Part shown: one piece after another, positions 53,395 to 61,729 of the stretch
How the letters are laid out: each line of letters opens with the position of its first letter
Numbering within the stretch: the first letter of the stretch is position 1
Assembly (NCBI GenBank): GCA_006226495.1
Contig: SBGU01000047.1
Coordinates: 62,001-126,000 of the forward strand
DNA: 64,000 nucleotides
From: Alphaproteobacteria bacterium
Lineage (GTDB): Bacteria > Pseudomonadota > Alphaproteobacteria > Sphingomonadales > Kordiimonadaceae
Direction: 5' to 3'
Translations under genes and position numbers: made by a program
Notes under the pieces: generated by a model
Database searches by the model: none
What the model was told of the DNA's origin: nothing
The model's input: only the letters and a program-made list of their open reading frames with translations

Positions 53395-53406
53395 CACTAT
53401 ATTGAA
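53395..53406. promoter_or_regulatory. Candidate XRE operator upstream of the regulator gene
   Basis: CACTATATTGAA lies 27 nt before the start of the XRE-cupin gene. It matches the element before kbl (CAATATATTGAA on one strand) in 11 of 12 bases and would be the autoregulatory site. Confidence 0.55.
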
Positions 53407-53428
53407 TTTTTTAGCGCTTGTGTACCGT

Positions 53429-54394
53429 CTATTTCACCACGGCGTCGCGGGCCGGTTTCGGTTTGCGGCGCATGTTGAACAGCACCATGCATACAAGGGT
53501 CAGCGCAACACCGGCCCAGCCAAGTGTGTTGACGGTCGGGAAGGCGATATCGTCCGGCCACAGGCGGTGGGCAAAATAGCTGCAGAAAATGGTAACCAGC
53601 GGGGTCGCGGCCACGACCGAGCTGATGTGGGTCGCGGGCCAGTATTTCAGGCTTTCGCCAAACGAGCCGTAGGCCACGAGGGTGTTGAGTGCACAGAACA
53701 AAAGGATACCCCAGCCGCCCGCAGAAACCCGCGTAAAGCTTTCAAGGTCCGACAGCGGCAACAGGACAACAATGGCCAGAAGATAGATGAACAGGAAGAT
53801 GTTGGTGGACGAAATGCGCGAGGCCAGCAGCTTCTGCAGCATGGCGTAACAGGCCCACAGGAACGAGGCCACGATGGCGATGACGGCGCCGATGATGAAT
53901 TTGTCACGCACCGCAAGGTCGGCGGCCTCGCTGGTCATCTCCACGAGCGCCGAGTTGAAGAACATCAACAGCCCGACAATCAGACCCGCAAAACATAACA
54001 TCTGCAGGCCGCTCAGCCGTTCCCGGAAAAAGATGATGCCGCCCATGGCCATGAAGAAGGGCGTGGCTTGCGCAAAAATCTGGTTCGCGGCGGGCGAGAT
54101 ATAGTTGAGGGCCAGGATATAACCGACATAGTCGGCGATCAGCAGGACACCGGCAATCAGCAGGATGCCCCAGTCCCGACCGGTCAGCGACCGGTATTCG
54201 CCAAGCTTGCCGCGCGCCGCCTGAAAGGCCAGGCAGGCGATAGCCGCCACGACAAACCGGAACCATGTGATGGTTACGCCGTCCTGGGTCTGCAGCGCAA
54301 ACACAAGGGCAATCGACAGCATGCCCCAGAACAGCACTGTGGTGCTGATCAGCACAAGGCCACGGACAAAGGCGCCTGGGGTTTCGCTCGACAT
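53429..54394 (-). CDS. EamA/DMT-family transporter
   Basis: 321 residues with ten membrane helices arranged as two five-helix repeats, the DMT/EamA pattern; the second half begins about residue 165 (F-I-I-G-A-V-I-A-I-V-A-S-F-L-W-A). A short basic tail (R-R-K-P-K-P-A-R) follows. Such carriers export or import metabolites such as amino acids or nucleotides. It lies just upstream of the XRE-cupin gene (61 nt) and might share its regulation, with threonine-related solutes as a guess. Confidence 0.9.
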   Translation of the reverse strand: MSSETPGAFVRGLVLISTTVLFWGMLSIALVFALQTQDGVTITWFRFVVAAIACLAFQAARGKLGEYRSLTGRDWGILLIAGVLLIADYVGYILALNYISPAANQIFAQATPFFMAMGGIIFFRERLSGLQMLCFAGLIVGLLMFFNSALVEMTSEAADLAVRDKFIIGAVIAIVASFLWACYAMLQKLLASRISSTNIFLFIYLLAIVVLLPLSDLESFTRVSAGGWGILLFCALNTLVAYGSFGESLKYWPATHISSVVAATPLVTIFCSYFAHRLWPDDIAFPTVNTLGWAGVALTLVCMVLFNMRRKPKPARDAVVK

Positions 54395-54472
54395 AGGGCT
54401 TCCTCGCGTTTTTTTCAGCGTTTGTATGCACTGATTTTTGGGCGCGGGAAAGTGGATAGTTGAGACCGTTAC

Positions 54473-55138
54473 CTAGAGGGCCTGTACCCAGTTGAAGGCG
54501 GGCAGGACCAGTTCGAACCGGCGCAGGCAATTGTCGAGCCGGATATCCTCTGGCGTGTCGCCAATCGGCATTTCGTGCCAGGCCACCAGGCTCTTGCGCC
54601 GGATCAGGCTCGCGTTCTCAGGCAGGGCCACCATGCCGGCGGGTGGTCGCTTCAATTCGGGTTCCGCGAAGGTGATACCGGACTGTGCAAGCCCGCTCAT
54701 CAGCGCGGCGGCCTCGGTCGCATGTTTGGCGCTGCTGACCCGGGTACGAAAACGGGCCAGTTTTTCGTCACCAAAATGAATGGCGCCGGCCCCGCAGACA
54801 TGGCGCCCGGTCTCGATCGACATATAGAAGGCCGGGCCTGCCACAACTTCTGCCGTGTCTGCGCTTGCCGGCCAGAAGGCGAAACGCAGGTACGTGTTGT
54901 AGGGTGTCTTGTCCTTCGAAAAGCGCACGTCCCGGTGCAGGCGGAAAATCTTGTGGCCGAAACTGGTGCCCAAGCGTTCGCCCAGCCGCACGGCGATGGC
55001 GTCGGCAAGAAAGGCCGCAGGGGCCTTGACGTCGGCATCAAACCGGGCGCGCCGGCTTTCAAACCAGTCGCGCCGGTTGTTCTGTTCCAGTTCCCGCAGG
55101 AAAGTTATGCCTGCTGCCGGGAAATAGACTGTGCTCAT
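54473..55138 (-). CDS. DUF2461 family protein
   Basis: 221 residues. The start T-F-L-R-E-L-E-Q-N-N-R-R-D-W-F-E-S-R-R-A-R-F-D and the middle F-R-L-H-R-D-V-R-F-S-K-D-K-T-P-Y-N-T are the conserved marks of DUF2461 (TIGR02453). The domain occurs across bacteria and fungi with unknown biochemical role. The protein is soluble and lacks a signal. No functional partner is evident beside it. Confidence 0.9.
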   Translation of the reverse strand: MSTVYFPAAGITFLRELEQNNRRDWFESRRARFDADVKAPAAFLADAIAVRLGERLGTSFGHKIFRLHRDVRFSKDKTPYNTYLRFAFWPASADTAEVVAGPAFYMSIETGRHVCGAGAIHFGDEKLARFRTRVSSAKHATEAAALMSGLAQSGITFAEPELKRPPAGMVALPENASLIRRKSLVAWHEMPIGDTPEDIRLDNCLRRFELVLPAFNWVQAL

Positions 55139-55160
55139 GTGGCCTCCCGCCCCATGGGGG

Positions 55161-56144
55161 CTAGTCGGTGCCGGTCATCCAGCCGGCGGCCAGTTGGTCC
55201 GTTGCGTCCTTTTCACCCATGGTGACCAGCTTCTGGATGTCGGCTGTGGTGAAATCCAGTACGTCGATGGGCAAGGCCGCGTTCGGGCGCATTTCGATAA
55301 ACTCGATGATGCGTTTGCCCGCTGTCAGCAAGGACCGGCCCTTGGCCTGTTCCAGATGGATGGCCCGGTTGATCTTGCGGACCTGGTCAAGGTCGTTTGC
55401 CATGATCTCGCTCGTGAGGATGCCCAGGGTGCGTTTCAGCAGCTTCAGGATATTCTGGAATTCCTTCTTGGCATATTCAGGTGTCATCTGTTCGGGTTTC
55501 AGGGCGATCACCGCCATTTTTTCGGCCCCGCGCTCGATGGCCGGCTTCAGGGGTGCGATGTTGCGCACACCGCCATCCGCCAGCGGCATGTTGTTTTTCC
55601 AGAACAAAGGCATGTTCACCGGTTCGCGGGTCGAGGCGACCACATAATCGATGATGTCGTCGCCAAATGTGCCGACATCGGCGCTGAAATAATCGCCGGT
55701 CGCCATGTTGGTGACCCCGCAGGCATAATAGGTCTTGCTGGCGCGCAGGTTGGCGGCGCTGATATTGGCGCGGGCCAGGTTTGCGGCGCCGTCCATGGTG
55801 GTCAGGCCGTCAAATTTGCCGAACAGGATGTCGCCTACCAGCTCAAGGGTCGGCCGTTTTTTGCCGATCGAGGCGAAGCTGGTGATGTTCTTGAGCCAGA
55901 ATTCCTCAAGCTCATGACCAATTTCAGGCCAGTCGGGTTTTTTGCCGGCCAGGGCCGCGCGTCCTGCGCGGTCTGCCAGAAAACCGCCGTTCATCGAGCC
56001 CACGGACACGCCATAAATGCCGTCCGGCTTGAACATGCTGCCGTCCTTGAAGGTGTGGCACAGAAGCGCTTTCACCGCACCGGCCTGATAGGCGCCCTTG
56101 ACGTTGCCGCCCGAAAGAACCAGGGCGTTTCTTGAATAAATCAT
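55161..56144 (-). CDS. Patatin-like phospholipase
   Basis: 327 residues. Patatin catalytic layout is complete: oxyanion loop S-G-G-N-V-K-G-A (about residues 10-17), nucleophile elbow G-V-S-V-G-S (about 44-49), and D-G-G-V-R-N with the second catalytic Asp (about 190-195). It should cleave acyl chains from lipids. No signal peptide is seen, so it is probably cytosolic or exported by another route. Start 56144 has GAGGGGG upstream and lies close to the first motif, as in other patatins; the longer frame adds a Cys-rich leader with no match. Confidence 0.9.
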   Translation of the reverse strand: MIYSRNALVLSGGNVKGAYQAGAVKALLCHTFKDGSMFKPDGIYGVSVGSMNGGFLADRAGRAALAGKKPDWPEIGHELEEFWLKNITSFASIGKKRPTLELVGDILFGKFDGLTTMDGAANLARANISAANLRASKTYYACGVTNMATGDYFSADVGTFGDDIIDYVVASTREPVNMPLFWKNNMPLADGGVRNIAPLKPAIERGAEKMAVIALKPEQMTPEYAKKEFQNILKLLKRTLGILTSEIMANDLDQVRKINRAIHLEQAKGRSLLTAGKRIIEFIEMRPNAALPIDVLDFTTADIQKLVTMGEKDATDQLAAGWMTGTD

Positions 56145-56327
56145 GTTGCATTCCCCCTCTCGATTGCACGGCGCCAGAGTATCGCAAAAAGGGCAGGGAG
56201 TCGCGCATCTGATGAAAACTGCGCGTAAAAACAGCCATTTCCTGTGCGGAGGTACCATAAAGACGGTTGACGTCGCGCAAGCTTCGGTGTGTGAATGAGG
56301 GCGTCAATTCAGGATCAGGGGGTGATC

Positions 56328-56534
56328 GTGGCCACAGGCATCGTCAAATGGTTCAATACCGAAAAGGGCTATGGTTTCATTGCGCCCGATGCCGGCGGCA
56401 ATGACATTTTTGTCCATGTGTCCGCGCTCAAAGCGGCGGGCCTTGCCGACCTGCGGGAAGAACAGCCGGTCTCCTATGAACTGAAAGAGGACCAGCGCGG
56501 CCGTCAGTCGGCAGCCGATCTGAAGCTCCTGTAA
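56328..56534 (+). CDS. Cold-shock-domain protein (CspA type)
   Basis: 68 residues, the standard CSD length. RNP motifs are K-G-Y-G-F-I (RNP1) and D-I-F-V-H-V (RNP2), with W-F-N-x-E-K-G before them. Such proteins bind single-stranded RNA and DNA and melt structure, often in the cold or stationary phase. The GTG at 56328 is preferred over ATG 56295: AGGGGG lies 5 nt upstream and the family begins with x-T-G-I-V-K-W-F. The ~180-nt leader is long, as is common for csp genes. Confidence 0.94.
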   Translation: MATGIVKWFNTEKGYGFIAPDAGGNDIFVHVSALKAAGLADLREEQPVSYELKEDQRGRQSAADLKLL

Positions 56535-56538
56535 GAAA

Positions 56539-56564
56539 GCCGGGCGCCGTTACACCCGCCCGGC
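56539..56564. terminator. Hairpin between cold-shock and acetyltransferase genes
   Basis: Stem 56539-56546 (GCCGGGCG) pairs with 56557-56564 (CGCCCGGC) around a 10-nt loop. The bases to its left read TTTCTT on the minus strand, so it could end the convergent acetyltransferase gene; for the plus strand there is no T run. Confidence 0.55.
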
Positions 56565-56571
56565 GCCGGTC

Positions 56572-57231
56572 TCACATCGTGGCTTCAAGTGCCGCCACAT
56601 CACCCGACATCAGCGCGCGGACATGCGCAGTGATTTTCTCAAGCGGCCAATCCCACCAGGCAATTTCCAGAAGGCGCGCAATCGTTGTGGCGTCAAAGCG
56701 CATGCGCACCACACGCGCCGGGTTGCCGGCGGCAATCGCATAGGGCGGAATATCGCTTGTGACCACCGAGCCGGCGGCGACGATGGCGCCGTGCCCGATT
56801 TTGATACCGGGCATGACCAGGGTGCGGAACCCGAGCCAGACATCATGCCCGACCACCGTGTCGCCCCGGCTGGGCAGGCCCATGAGCAGGTCCATATGAT
56901 CGGCCCATGCGCCGCCCATGATCGGGAAAGGATATGTGGACGGGCCGTCCATCCGGTGGTTGGCGCCATTCATGATGAAACTGGTACCGGTCGCAAATGC
57001 GCAGAAGCGCCCGATATCCAGCCGGTCGCCGACGGCTTCATAATGGTAAAGCACATTGCGGTCCTGGAACCGTTCAGGGCTGTCCGGGTCGTCATAATAG
57101 CTATAGTCACCGGCCGAAATATTGGGGCCGGACAGGACGGATTTCAGATAGACAACACGCTTTGTGGTGCTGAGCGGAAAGCGGATATCGGCGTCAGGCG
57201 CGCCGGGGGCAGTCTGGGAAACAGGCATCAT
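56572..57231 (-). CDS. Hexapeptide-repeat acetyltransferase (Vat/CatB-like)
   Basis: 219 residues. The left-handed beta-helix family of xenobiotic acetyltransferases is recognised by G-D-Y-S-Y-Y-D-D-P, F-I-M-N-G-A-N-H with a catalytic His, S-T-Y-P-F, then V-G-H-D-V-W-L-G and G-A-I-V-A-A-G-S-V-V-T-S-D-I-P-P-Y-A-I-A-A-G-N-P. Chromosomal copies are common and do not prove drug resistance; they may acetylate sugars or other substrates. It starts from ATG 57231 or the next Met (57228) and is divergent from the TetR gene. Confidence 0.9.
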   Translation of the reverse strand: MMPVSQTAPGAPDADIRFPLSTTKRVVYLKSVLSGPNISAGDYSYYDDPDSPERFQDRNVLYHYEAVGDRLDIGRFCAFATGTSFIMNGANHRMDGPSTYPFPIMGGAWADHMDLLMGLPSRGDTVVGHDVWLGFRTLVMPGIKIGHGAIVAAGSVVTSDIPPYAIAAGNPARVVRMRFDATTIARLLEIAWWDWPLEKITAHVRALMSGDVAALEATM

Positions 57232-57450
57232 TGAACCTCATGGTCCGGGGTGTTGCGGGAAAGGGAAGCCGCACTCCGGCCGCGTCGCAGGCGGGAAAGG
57301 CGGGGTTCAGCGTGCTTTGTTCATTGGCAGTGTGCCTCCAGTTGACAGACTTATATAGGGGTGCCTTGCGGATGGCTTCAAGCCCCTGTGTTTGAAAACT
57401 GCAGATCCCATGCTAGACCATATTGGAAATTGGCTTGAGGGCGAAACCCG

Positions 57451-58080
57451 GTGGGCAGTGTTGCAATCAGAAAACGGGCAATCAGCCCGGAACAGAAAGC
57501 GCTTCGGCGCCGGCAGATATTGTTGGCTGCGGCGCACATGTTCGCGACCATGCCCTATGATGCAGTCAATCTGGCGGATATCGCGGCCCATGTGGGTATC
57601 ACCAAGCCGGCGCTGTACCGCTATTTCCGGGGCAAGGAAACCCTGTTTCTGGCGCTGTTCCAGGAAGAACTCAGTGCCTTGGCCGACGATTTCCGCCGTG
57701 CGCCGAAACCCGCGGCTGTCGGGGCAATGTCGGCAGCCCTGTTTGCTGGCCGCCCGCTTTATTGCCACCTCAGCGCCATTTTGCACACCGTGCTGGAACG
57801 CGATCTGACCTTCGATGAAGCGAAGGACTTCAAGCTGGGCATGCTGGCAACCGTGCAGGACACGATTATGGTGATGGGCGACTGGCTTGGCCCGGGCCAT
57901 GGACTTGACCTGGAATTGCTGGCGCTCCAGTTCCAGCAGGCGCTGATCGGTGTCTGGCATACGACTCATCCTACAGGTGCCATGCGCGAAGTGATGGAAA
58001 CCTTGCCGGAACTCAAAAGTCACTGCCGCGACTTCGAGGAAACCCTCGCCGCCCATCTCACCGCCCTTATCGGTCGCTAG
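57451..58080 (+). CDS. TetR-family transcriptional regulator
   Basis: 209 residues. The DNA-binding helix region is M-F-A-T-M-P-Y-D-A-V-N-L-A-D-I-A-A-H-V-G-I-T-K-P-A-L-Y-R-Y-F (about residues 30-60), followed by K-E-T-L-F-L; the remaining helices form the ligand-binding part. GTG start assigned from the family length. Targets are not evident; the divergent acetyltransferase and the MarR gene downstream are candidates. Confidence 0.9.
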   Translation: MGSVAIRKRAISPEQKALRRRQILLAAAHMFATMPYDAVNLADIAAHVGITKPALYRYFRGKETLFLALFQEELSALADDFRRAPKPAAVGAMSAALFAGRPLYCHLSAILHTVLERDLTFDEAKDFKLGMLATVQDTIMVMGDWLGPGHGLDLELLALQFQQALIGVWHTTHPTGAMREVMETLPELKSHCRDFEETLAAHLTALIGR

Positions 58081-58115
58081 CCGTGTGCCCCGCAATTTAG
58101 CTTGCGTCAGCAGTA

Positions 58116-58153
58116 TTGTTCGTATACGACATATTTAATTCGTATACGAACAA
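58116..58153. promoter_or_regulatory. Double palindromic MarR operator
   Basis: A perfect 14-bp inverted repeat (58116-58129 and 58140-58153). Each arm also contains its own 10-bp palindrome TCGTATACGA (58120-58129 and 58140-58149). The two palindromes are exactly 20 bp centre to centre, which is about two helical turns and places both on the same face. It ends 10 nt before the MarR start. Two MarR dimers side by side would block transcription of the MarR/ECH operon. Confidence 0.8.
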
Positions 58154-58163
58154 AGGGCATGGC

Positions 58164-58652
58164 ATGGCCGACCCCAAGATATTTCACCTGCTGCACATGA
58201 GCCACCGGGCGGTGTTCCGCGCGGCGGACCGGGTGCTGGCGGCGCGGTTCGGCATCACGGCGGGGCAACATGGTCTGTTGTTGTACCTGCACAAGAATGC
58301 CGGGGTGGCCCTTGGGGCTGCGGCTGCAGCACTTGGGCTCAGGAATGCTTCGGCATCCGGCCTTGTGGACCGCATGGAAGCCAAGGGTCTTATCCGGCGT
58401 GAAGTCAGTGCCGCCGACCGGCGTGCCTGTGCGCTTTATCTCACCGACGCCGGGGCGGACATTGTCGCTGCCACCGGGCCGTTGATCCGGGAAACCAACG
58501 AACAACTGCTGGCAGGCTATGATGAACAGGCCCGCCACCAGATCGGCGATTTCCTGGAAACCGTTATCAGCCGGGCGGACGATTTTGATGCCACCCGCTT
58601 CACAGACACTGGGCCCGGCTCGGGTTCACGACAAGGAGGATTGGAAAAATGA
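58164..58652 (+). CDS. MarR-family transcriptional regulator
   Basis: 162 residues. The winged helix includes G-I-T-A-G-Q-H-G-L-L-L-Y-L and L-G-L-R-N-A-S-A-S-G-L-V-D-R-M-E (recognition helix, about residues 56-75), then L-I-R-R-E-V-S-A-A-D-R-R-A (wing). It probably represses its own operon through the palindromes just upstream and responds to an acyl-CoA or aromatic ligand, judged by the crotonase it is coupled to. Its ATG at 58164 has AAAGGG 6 nt upstream; the ECH start overlaps its stop in ATGA. Confidence 0.93.
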   Translation: MADPKIFHLLHMSHRAVFRAADRVLAARFGITAGQHGLLLYLHKNAGVALGAAAAALGLRNASASGLVDRMEAKGLIRREVSAADRRACALYLTDAGADIVAATGPLIRETNEQLLAGYDEQARHQIGDFLETVISRADDFDATRFTDTGPGSGSRQGGLEK

Positions 58653-59407
58653 CAGATCTGGTAACCACAGAGATCCGGGACAGGGTGCTGACCATCACCT
58701 TCAATCGGGCGGACAAGAAAAACGCGCTGACCCATGCCATGTATGCCAAGGTGGTCGATGCCATGCGCGCGGCCGAAAGCGACAGCGGCGTGCGCGCGAT
58801 CCTATTCACGGGCGCGGGCGACAGTTTCACCGCCGGCAACGACCTGGCCGATTTCCGCGACACACCACCCCTGGGTGCCGATGCCCCGGTGACCCAGTTC
58901 CTGCAATGCCTCCTGACCGCGCGCAAGCCGCTGGTCATGGCGGTGAACGGCTTGGCGGTGGGGGTCGGCCTGACGATGCTGTTGCATGCCGATATCGTCT
59001 ATGCGTCTGAAAGTGCGACCCTGAGCGCGCCGTTTGTCGACCTGGCATTGGTGCCCGAAGCGGCATCGTCCCTGTTGCTGCCGGCGCGTGTCGGCCATGC
59101 CCGGGCGGCGGAAATCTTCATGCTGGGTAAGCGGGTCAAGGCACAGGAAGCGCTGGCCATGGGGCTGGTGTCCGCCGTGTTCCCGGACGGCGAACTGGCG
59201 GACGCTGCGTTCGCGGCCGCGTTGGCGCTGTCGAAAAAGGCGCCGGAAGCATTGGCGCTGACCAAAAAACTGATGCGCGGCGACCTGGATGTGGTTGGTG
59301 CGCGCATGGCCGAGGAAGGCAAGCTGTTCGGCGAACGTCTGAAGTCGCCGGAACTTCTGGAAGCCATCATGGCCTTCATGCAAAAGCGCCCGCCGAATTT
59401 TGGCTGA
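58649..59407 (+). CDS. Enoyl-CoA hydratase/isomerase family protein
   Basis: 252 residues, crotonase fold. Seen: F-N-R-A-D-K-K-N-A-L, F-T-A-G-N-D-L-A-D-F (oxyanion segment), V-N-G-L-A-V-G-V-G-L-T-M-L, and L-V-P-E-A-A-S-S-L-L-L-P, with a Glu in the position used for catalysis. The spacing resembles enoyl-CoA hydratases or delta-isomerases. It is coupled by a 4-nt overlap to the MarR regulator, which suggests inducible degradation of a fatty or aromatic acyl-CoA. Confidence 0.92.
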   Translation: MTDLVTTEIRDRVLTITFNRADKKNALTHAMYAKVVDAMRAAESDSGVRAILFTGAGDSFTAGNDLADFRDTPPLGADAPVTQFLQCLLTARKPLVMAVNGLAVGVGLTMLLHADIVYASESATLSAPFVDLALVPEAASSLLLPARVGHARAAEIFMLGKRVKAQEALAMGLVSAVFPDGELADAAFAAALALSKKAPEALALTKKLMRGDLDVVGARMAEEGKLFGERLKSPELLEAIMAFMQKRPPNFG

Positions 59408-59527
59408 GCGCGCTGAACGGATTGGGGCTGGCTTTCGCCGGCCCTTTTTCTTTCTGCGGCCCGCCGTTGCCACCCGCCGCGGCACAGGCTATGACAGGCC
59501 TGTAACAGGGGCAGGAGACCAGCCGGA

Positions 59528-60541
59528 ATGACAGACGCCAGCACGCGCAACCGGGCCGAAGAACGGCAGCGTTTCCTGGCGGCGCACGGCTGGGCCGATG
59601 CCACCGTGACCGACCTGCAGCCCGATGCCTCGTTCCGCACCTATGCGCGGCTCGAAAAGGCCGGCGAGCGCCGCATGCTGATGAGCGCGCCGCCCGAGCG
59701 CGAGAATCTGCCGGCCTACCTGAAGGTGAATGCGCACCTGCAGCGCATCGGCCTTCGGGCGCCCAGGATCGATGCGGCGGATACCGGGACGGGTTTCGCG
59801 ATTATCGAGGATTTTGGCGACGATACTTTCACCCGGTTGCTGGCATCAGGCGCTGATGAAATGGCGCTTTATCTACTGGCTGCGGACGTTCTGAAAGTGT
59901 TGCATATGCAACAAAATGTGCAGGGTATCGAGCTGCCGCCCTATGACATGACAGTGCTGTTGCGCGAGACCGATGTTTTTGCCGACTGGTTCATCCCCGC
60001 GGTGCGTGGCCATGACCTGACGGACGCCGAGCGCGACATTTATCGGGGCGCATGGCGCACAGCACTGGCCGACATTGCCGACTGCCGCGCCAGCCTTGTG
60101 TACCGGGATTTCCATGTCGACAATCTGATGATCGTCGGGCAGGGCGGCGGCATCCTTGATTGTGGCCTCCTGGACTATCAGGACGCCCTCATCGGCTCGC
60201 CGGCCTATGACCTGGCGTCCCTGGTCGAAGATGCGCGGCGCGATGTGTCGCCCGCTGTGCGGGATGCCGTGCTGGACCGGTATTTTGACGGTTGGGCCGC
60301 AACCGACCGGGCGCGGCTCGAAACCGATATGGCGCTTCTGGGGGCGCAGCGCCACGCCAAGGTGGCAGGCTTGTTCGTGCGGCTGAGTGTCCGGGACGGC
60401 AAAAACCATTATCTCGGTCATGTGCCACGGGTGATCAGGCTCTTGGATCGCTGCCTGAATGCACCGGAACTTGCGGCGGTCAGGCAGGTGATAGACGACC
60501 TGGTACCGGCTTGGCGCCTGGGACCGCGTCAGCGCGGCTGA
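59528..60541 (+). CDS. Aminoglycoside phosphotransferase-fold kinase (AmgK-like)
   Basis: 337 residues. The start P-D-A-S-F-R-T-Y-A-R-L resembles the N-lobe of AmgK, the kinase of anhydro-MurNAc/MurNAc recycling, and the catalytic segment is Y-R-D-F-H-V-D-N-L-M (about residues 195-204) followed by L-L-D-Y-Q-D-A-L-I-G-S-P-A-Y-D-L. It should phosphorylate a sugar. In many bacteria amgK stands with murU and tsaE; neither is here, so the assignment is by sequence pattern only. Its end overlaps the convergent glycosyltransferase gene by 13 nt. Confidence 0.82.
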   Translation: MTDASTRNRAEERQRFLAAHGWADATVTDLQPDASFRTYARLEKAGERRMLMSAPPERENLPAYLKVNAHLQRIGLRAPRIDAADTGTGFAIIEDFGDDTFTRLLASGADEMALYLLAADVLKVLHMQQNVQGIELPPYDMTVLLRETDVFADWFIPAVRGHDLTDAERDIYRGAWRTALADIADCRASLVYRDFHVDNLMIVGQGGGILDCGLLDYQDALIGSPAYDLASLVEDARRDVSPAVRDAVLDRYFDGWAATDRARLETDMALLGAQRHAKVAGLFVRLSVRDGKNHYLGHVPRVIRLLDRCLNAPELAAVRQVIDDLVPAWRLGPRQRG

Positions 60542-61656
60542 CCGCGCCTGTCGGCCAGGCTGCCATAAAGCCGGTCATAGGCCGCGGCCATCGCAGCAAA
60601 TCCGAACTCCGCACGTGCCTTCGCCTTGTTTGCGGCGCCGATGGCGCGGGCATTGTCCTGATCGCTGAGGAGGGCCGCCAGGCTTTCCGCCAGTTCCGGG
60701 GCTTCCCGGCCCTGGATGAAGGGCCGGTTTTCGTGGGCGACCATGCGGGCGATGTCGCCCACGTCGGTGCTGGCAACCGGCAGGCCGGCGGCCATGGCCT
60801 CGACCACCGACAGCGGCATCTGTTCGGTGTCGGACGACAGCGCGAAAATTTCAAAGGCCGGCAGGATGCGTTCCGGTTCCGGCAGGTTGCCGGTGAATAT
60901 GATGCGCTGCTTGAGCCCGATGCGTTCCGCCAGCATTTTGAGTGCCGACTTGCCAACCCCGTCACCCACGATCACCAGCCGGATATCGGCAAAATCGTTC
61001 AACAGGCTGTGGTAGGCCTCGATCAGCCGACCGATGTTTTTTTCGGGCCTGAGGCCCGCCACGGTGCCGATGATGCGGTCATCGTCCGTCAGGCCGAACT
61101 GGGCCAGGAAATCGCTGTCTCGCTCGCCGCCAAAGCGCATCACATCAATACCGTTCGGGATATATTTCAGGCGGGCCTGCGGGATGCGCCAACTGTTGCG
61201 GGCAATCTGTTCCAGGGTGCGGGACGGCACCACAACGGCGTCGGCGCCCCGGTAGGTAAAGGCCCGAGCAATACGGCGGCTTGCCTTCTCGCGGCCCAGT
61301 TCGTCGCTGCCAAACCCGTCCTGGACATGCACCATGGGGCAGATGGGCGCAAAGCGGTTGGCCAGCGCCCATTCGACGCTACCCCAGTTATAGGTGACCA
61401 GCAGGTCCGGCTGTACCCCTGCGAGAATGGTTCGGCAATGCCTGATGGCCTGCCAGCTTGCGCCTTTGGCAATGGGCGGGGTTTCAAGTTGCGCCACCGT
61501 GTCGCGGTTCATCAGTTTCAGCGCGTCATAACAGCCGTCCATCGCAAAAACGGTATGCCGGAAACCGCCGCCGCCCTGTGCCAGAAGCGCCGCAAAGCGG
61601 CGCTGGGCGCCACCGACTTCAAAGGACGGAAAGATATGCAGAATATGGCGCGGCAA
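60529..61656 (-). CDS. Glycosyltransferase family 4 protein
   Basis: About 375 residues, GT-B fold. The acceptor half starts H-I-F-P-S-F-E-V-G-G-A-Q-R; the donor half shows K-Y-I-P-N-G-I-D-V, T-V-A-G-L-R-P-E-K-N, and L-S-S-D-T-E-Q-M-P-L-S-V-V-E-A-M-A-A-G-L-P-V-A, a GT4 signature binding the nucleotide sugar. It probably builds a surface glycan or glycolipid. The TTG at 61656 is chosen for its AGGAG site; a GTG at 61680 is the alternative and has no clear site. Confidence 0.9.
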   Translation of the reverse strand: MPRHILHIFPSFEVGGAQRRFAALLAQGGGGFRHTVFAMDGCYDALKLMNRDTVAQLETPPIAKGASWQAIRHCRTILAGVQPDLLVTYNWGSVEWALANRFAPICPMVHVQDGFGSDELGREKASRRIARAFTYRGADAVVVPSRTLEQIARNSWRIPQARLKYIPNGIDVMRFGGERDSDFLAQFGLTDDDRIIGTVAGLRPEKNIGRLIEAYHSLLNDFADIRLVIVGDGVGKSALKMLAERIGLKQRIIFTGNLPEPERILPAFEIFALSSDTEQMPLSVVEAMAAGLPVASTDVGDIARMVAHENRPFIQGREAPELAESLAALLSDQDNARAIGAANKAKARAEFGFAAMAAAYDRLYGSLADRRGQPR

Positions 61657-61729
61657 AGAATTGCTCCTGTCGTCAGGCACTTGCTGACGCCCATAGTGCC
61701 CGAACGACAGAAACGATCAAGCCCCCGTG

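Noticed and set aside
57392-57808. 138-codon plus-strand frame over the TetR start
   Set aside because: It is a shifted frame of the TetR gene; the TetR helix-turn-helix in the other frame is convincing.
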